A stretch of DNA of 17,859 bases from assembly GCA_964385995.1 (NCBI GenBank), contig CAYLRF010000033.1, forward strand, positions 1 to 17,859, given 5' to 3'. The translations under genes were made by a program, and so were the position numbers. A model generated the notes under the pieces. The model did no database searches. It saw only the letters and a program-made list of their open reading frames with translations, and had not been told where the DNA came from. The stretch comes from CAYLRF01 sp964385995 (lineage in GTDB: Bacteria; Bacillota; Clostridia; Lachnospirales; Lachnospiraceae). This document shows positions 15,971 through 17,859 of this stretch, piece after piece; within the stretch, counting starts at the first letter, position 1; each line of letters opens with the position of its first letter.

Positions 15971-16495
15971 TTATTTCCCAGGATAAACCAGCACCGAATC
16001 CACGTCGTATCCTTTAAGCTTCTCCCTGCCGTTTAAGCCGGCAAGCTCCATTAAAAATACTATCTTCACCACGACGCCCCCGAGCATTTCCACAAGGCGC
16101 ACGATAGCCTGCATGGTGCCTCCCGTGGCCATGAGATCGTCGACTATCACCACCTTCTGCCCGGGTTTCACGGAGCTTTTATGCATCTCTATGACGGCGC
16201 TTCCGTACTCGAGATCATACGCGGTCTTTACCGTCTCGCAGGGGAGCTTTCCTTCCTTACGCACCGGAACGAATGATTTGCGAAGATTATACGCGAGCGG
16301 CATACCGAAGATAAACCCCCGCGACTCCGGTCCCACTATGACCTCAAAGTCCGTCCCCTCCACCTTCTTTTGAAGCAGATCGACGGCCAGATGAAGCCCC
16401 TCGGGGTCCTCCAGAATACTTGTGATATCCCTGAAAATGATACCTGTCTCCGGAAAATCCGGGATACTTCGCACATATTCCTCTAATGATTTCAT
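15971..16495 (-). CDS. apt: Adenine phosphoribosyltransferase
   Basis: Purine salvage enzyme: adenine plus PRPP gives AMP and pyrophosphate in the cytoplasm. The 174-residue protein has the normal length, the start IPDFPETGIIFRDIT (11-25), GPESRGFIFG (55-64), VPVRKEGKLP (77-86) and the PRPP-binding motif VVIVDDLMATGGT (115-127). ATG 16493-16495 sits behind a very good Shine-Dalgarno, GGAGGAG (plus-strand 16505-16511), with 9-nt spacing. It is the first gene of the minus-strand cluster and lies directly before relA, a conserved pairing in clostridia that joins purine pools and ppGpp. A promoter about 250 nt upstream and a repeat-rich leader precede it. Confidence 0.96.
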   Translation of the reverse strand: MKSLEEYVRSIPDFPETGIIFRDITSILEDPEGLHLAVDLLQKKVEGTDFEVIVGPESRGFIFGMPLAYNLRKSFVPVRKEGKLPCETVKTAYDLEYGSAVIEMHKSSVKPGQKVVIVDDLMATGGTMQAIVRLVEMLGGVVVKIVFLMELAGLNGREKLKGYDVDSVLVYPGK

Positions 16496-16592
16496 GGCGT
16501 TAAACTCCTCCGATCAGTAATAGTCGCCCGATTACTCACAGCCTGTTTAAGACCCGCGAAAACCATAGGTAAGGCGCACAATAAACCTCGTT

Positions 16593-16724
16593 AAACAATA
16601 CGCTTCCGCGCGCGTCTTTTTAAGCGTCGATTGCCGTCGCGGCGTATGAACGCACCGCAAACAATACGCTCACACACACGTCTTTTTAAGCGACGGCAAA
16701 GTGCGTCGCAAGGCGTATCGCGCA
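16593..16724 (-). repeat. 66-bp tandem duplication in the apt leader
   Basis: Copy 1 starts at 16593 and copy 2 at 16659. The first 37 bases align without gaps: both have AAACAATACGCT, a variable 8-bp segment (CG-rich in copy 1, CACA in copy 2), then CGTCTTTTTAAGCG and T or A followed by CG. The second half is more diverged (GTCGC...GGCGTAT...CGC...CCGCAA in both). Dyads: GCGTAT 16642-16647 with ATACGC 16664-16669; TTGCCGTCGC 16631-16640 with GCGACGGCAA 16690-16699; GCGACG 16690-16695 with CGTCGC 16704-16709. The last two are mutually exclusive. The whole block would be in the 5' leader of the apt transcript. Confidence 0.8.
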
Positions 16725-16742
16725 TGCCGCAAGCCGCGATAT

Positions 16743-16771
16743 AGTATATCACTACCCCGACAAATTGACAA
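16743..16771 (-). promoter_or_regulatory. Putative sigma-70/SigA promoter for apt-relA
   Basis: On the minus strand TTGTCA (plus 16766-16771), 17-nt spacer, TATACT (plus 16743-16748): 5 of 6 consensus matches in each box. Transcription would start near 16736, giving a leader of about 240 nt before apt that contains the duplicated 66-bp block. Confidence 0.65.
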
Positions 16772-16794
16772 TTATACCGCACGGACAACTTTGC

Positions 16795-16815
16795 CGCCCG
16801 GCATCTTACCGGGCG
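16795..16815. promoter_or_regulatory. Perfect 7-bp dyad between divergent promoters
   Basis: CGCCCGG-7 nt-CCGGGCG. It lies about 24 bp upstream of the apt -35 box and 55 bp upstream of the flavodoxin -35 box, and no U-run follows it on either strand. An operator is more likely than a terminator; no known regulator consensus was recognised. Confidence 0.4.
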
Positions 16816-16819
16816 ATTA

Positions 16820-16857
16820 CTTTGACGACCGTCCCGGGAGGCCCGGGCCCGCCAAAG
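16820..16857. promoter_or_regulatory. GC-rich nested palindrome upstream of the flavodoxin promoter
   Basis: Outer arms CTTTG (16820-16824) and CAAAG (16853-16857) enclose two CCCGGG sites (16833-16838 and 16842-16847) that pair with each other across AGG. It ends 13 bp before the flavodoxin -35 box. Possible regulator-binding site or structural block between the two promoters. Confidence 0.35.
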
Positions 16858-16870
16858 AGCCGACCGAATA

Positions 16871-16900
16871 TTGAACTTGCCGACACTTTTAGGTTATAAT
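16871..16900 (+). promoter_or_regulatory. Putative sigma-70/SigA promoter for the flavodoxin gene
   Basis: TTGAAC (16871-16876), 18-nt spacer, then a perfect TATAAT (16895-16900). Transcription would start near 16907, about 157 nt before the start codon. Confidence 0.65.
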
Positions 16901-16912
16901 AATGAAAAACGA

Positions 16913-16960
16913 GCGCAAGATTTATCGCCCACCGGGAAATGGGCGCAAGATTTCTCGCCC
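16913..16960 (+). repeat. 30-bp-spaced direct repeat in the flavodoxin leader
   Basis: GCGCAAGATTTATCGCCC (16913-16930) and GCGCAAGATTTCTCGCCC (16943-16960) differ at one base of 18. GGGCG at 16941-16945 can pair either with CGCCC at 16926-16930 (6 bp when the flanking A/T is included) or with CGCCC at 16956-16960, so two exclusive hairpins are possible. It begins about 6 nt after the predicted transcription start, which suits either a repressor operator or a leader-RNA switch. Confidence 0.75.
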
Positions 16961-17046
16961 GCGGCACAATGAAAGTTTTGAAGGCGGAAACGAAAGCCAT
17001 GAACATCACTGATTTCGCATGAGTCTGGTTGGCCCCGTCGGCAATT

Positions 17047-17055
17047 AAAAGGAGG
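17047..17055 (+). promoter_or_regulatory. Strong ribosome-binding site of the flavodoxin gene
   Basis: AAAAGGAGG, 8 nt before ATG 17064. It fixes the start codon. Confidence 0.85.
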
Positions 17056-17063
17056 AATCTGTA

Positions 17064-17582
17064 ATGTCCGCGAATTTAATAATTTACTACTCGCGCAAGG
17101 GTGAAAACTATGTGAACGGCTCCGTGAAAAATCTCGACAAGGGCAACACAAAAATCGTGGCCGAATTTATCCGAAAGGCGGTGGGAGGCGATTTGTTTGA
17201 GATCGAGCCGGTAAAGGAATATCCCTCCGATTACCGCGAGTGTACGGATGAGGCAAAGAAACAGCAGCGTGAGGACGCGAGGCCGGATCTTAAACGCTAC
17301 CTTGACAGCATCGCGGATTACGACAACATCTTTATCTGCGGCCCCTGCTGGTGGGGCACCTATCCCATGGCGATGTTTACGCAGCTTGAAAGACTCGACT
17401 TCACCGGCAAAAAAGTACTTGCCGTCATGACACATGAGGGGAGCTGGCTCGGCTCCTGCGAGCGGGATCTGAAGAAAATATGCAAAGGCGCGACGTTCGG
17501 AAAAGGGCTTGCCGTTCACGGAGCCGACGCGGCGGAATCGGAAGCCGTCGTCGCTTCATGGGCAAGGAAGGCGCTGTTATGA
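17064..17582 (+). CDS. Flavodoxin-family protein
   Basis: 172-residue FMN-binding flavodoxin-like protein, probably a soluble electron carrier or quinone/flavin-type reductase. The N-terminal strand and phosphate loop read LIIYYSRKGENYVNG (5-19), and GNTKIVAEFI follows at 27-36. FICGPCWWGTYPM (about 89-101) is the second FMN loop, and THEGSWLGSCERDLKK (about 123-138) the third. This pattern fits the flavodoxin_4 type common in gut clostridia rather than classical short-chain flavodoxins. It has its own promoter and strong Shine-Dalgarno, divergent from apt. The last bases TTATGA overlap an ATG that opens an 11-codon frame (17579-17614), probably chance. Confidence 0.92.
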   Translation: MSANLIIYYSRKGENYVNGSVKNLDKGNTKIVAEFIRKAVGGDLFEIEPVKEYPSDYRECTDEAKKQQREDARPDLKRYLDSIADYDNIFICGPCWWGTYPMAMFTQLERLDFTGKKVLAVMTHEGSWLGSCERDLKKICKGATFGKGLAVHGADAAESEAVVASWARKALL

Positions 17583-17624
17583 AAAATGATGATTATCGCA
17601 TGACTTATGCCTGATTTTACACTG

Positions 17625-17668
17625 AACACGGGCGCCTAAGCTCACAGCCTGAGCCCGGTGCCCGCGTT
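17625..17668. terminator. Long hairpin between convergent genes, no U-run
   Basis: Outer stem 17625-17636 with 17657-17668 (12 pairs, one mismatch and one G-T wobble) and inner stem GCTCA 17640-17644 with TGAGC 17650-17654. It lies 43 nt after the flavodoxin stop and 90 nt beyond the end of the convergent partial gene. No T-run follows on either strand, so it may be a bidirectional 3'-end stabiliser or a Rho-dependent end rather than a classical terminator. Confidence 0.45.
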
Positions 17669-17678
17669 GGAAATATAA

Positions 17679-17708
17679 CATATATTGGCGAATAGCATAT
17701 ATTGGTGA
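17679..17708. repeat. 17-bp-period direct repeat
   Basis: CATATATTGGCGA (17679-17691) and CATATATTGGTGA (17696-17708) match at 12 of 13 bases. AT-rich and placed between the convergent genes; function unknown. Confidence 0.7.
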
Positions 17709-17757
17709 GCTGCGCGACTTTTTTCGCGATTTCATCTAATGTGTGAGAACCGCGCCT

Positions 17758-17859
17758 TTATCGCAGCATCTGCCTTAACTTAGCCGCAAGAAGTCTTCCG
17801 GCTTCCTCCGCCTCCGCGACTACCGGATGTCCCGACTCGGCCGCGGGGAACACCACGTT
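17758..17859 (-). CDS. C-terminal fragment of an unidentified protein
   Basis: The minus-strand frame entering from the right edge is open for 33 codons and ends with TAA (plus 17758-17760); the other two frames stop within it. The end reads VVFPAAESGHPVVAEA followed by a helical, Ala/Glu/Arg-rich tail ending RQMLR. That fits the C-terminal helix of a cytoplasmic enzyme, but no family is recognised. It converges on the flavodoxin gene. Confidence 0.6.
   Translation of the reverse strand, partial: NVVFPAAESGHPVVAEAEEAGRLLAAKLRQMLR

Larger units (their letters stand above)
16496..17063. other. 568-nt divergent intergenic region
   Basis: Between apt (minus) and the flavodoxin gene (plus). In order it contains the apt leader with a tandem duplication (16593-16724), the apt promoter (16743-16771), a dyad (16795-16815), a GC-rich nested palindrome (16820-16857), the flavodoxin promoter (16871-16900), direct repeats (16913-16960) and the flavodoxin Shine-Dalgarno (17047-17055). 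No credible protein gene is seen. Confidence 0.8.

Noticed and set aside
16591..16788. 65-codon minus-strand frame upstream of apt, starting at TTG
   Set aside because: Its TTG start is upstream of the predicted transcription start and overlaps the promoter, and there is no Shine-Dalgarno. Only the inner 44-codon part is mentioned, as a speculative finding.
16894..17151. 85-codon minus-strand frame across the flavodoxin start
   Set aside because: It overlaps the flavodoxin promoter, leader repeats and coding start on the opposite strand; its repeated residues merely reflect the leader direct repeat.

Overview
The window looks like chromosomal core-genome sequence from a Clostridia-type Firmicute, most likely Lachnospiraceae. 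The reasons are the gene order apt-relA-metallohydrolase-hisS-aspS, a BmrCD/TM287-288-like pair of half ABC exporters, prmA-rsmE, and a cysteine desulfurase next to a ThiI without a rhodanese domain. Two runs of exactly 100 N (1857-1956 and 13550-13649) mark it as a draft or metagenome assembly. The taxonomic call is inference from gene content and protein style; no marker was searched.

Layout. From 1 to 476 on the plus strand lie a putative promoter and leader and then a small HPr-like gene without the phospho-histidine. From 16495 down to 482 everything is on the minus strand, in this transcription order: apt, bifunctional relA/spoT, glyoxalase-II-like hydrolase, hisS, aspS, degV-like, two ABC half-transporters, prmA, rsmE, cysteine desulfurase, thiI. 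Gaps between these genes are mostly 3-110 nt; the widest sequenced one is 149 nt, between degV and the first ABC gene. Only one convincing sigma-70-type promoter is visible for the cluster (16743-16771, ahead of apt), so long polycistronic transcription with internal promoters that I cannot see is plausible. A 568-nt non-coding region (16496-17063) separates apt from a divergent flavodoxin gene. It holds two divergent promoters, GC-rich dyads, a 66-bp tandem duplication in the apt leader and a 30-bp-spaced direct repeat just after the flavodoxin promoter. The right end contains the last 33 codons of an unidentified minus-strand gene.

Function. Apt (purine salvage), RelA ((p)ppGpp metabolism) and the His- and Asp-tRNA synthetases form a translation and stringent-response block. 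PrmA and RsmE modify the ribosome (L11 and 16S rRNA). The desulfurase and ThiI form a sulfur relay for tRNA 4-thiouridine and possibly the thiamine thiazole. DegV binds fatty acids, and the ABC pair is an asymmetric heterodimeric exporter.

I found no clear new multi-gene system. The most unusual material is non-coding: a 31-33-bp tandem repeat running into the assembly gap between the desulfurase and thiI genes, with a conserved and partly covarying mini-hairpin; the duplicated apt leader; and the repeated leader of the flavodoxin gene.
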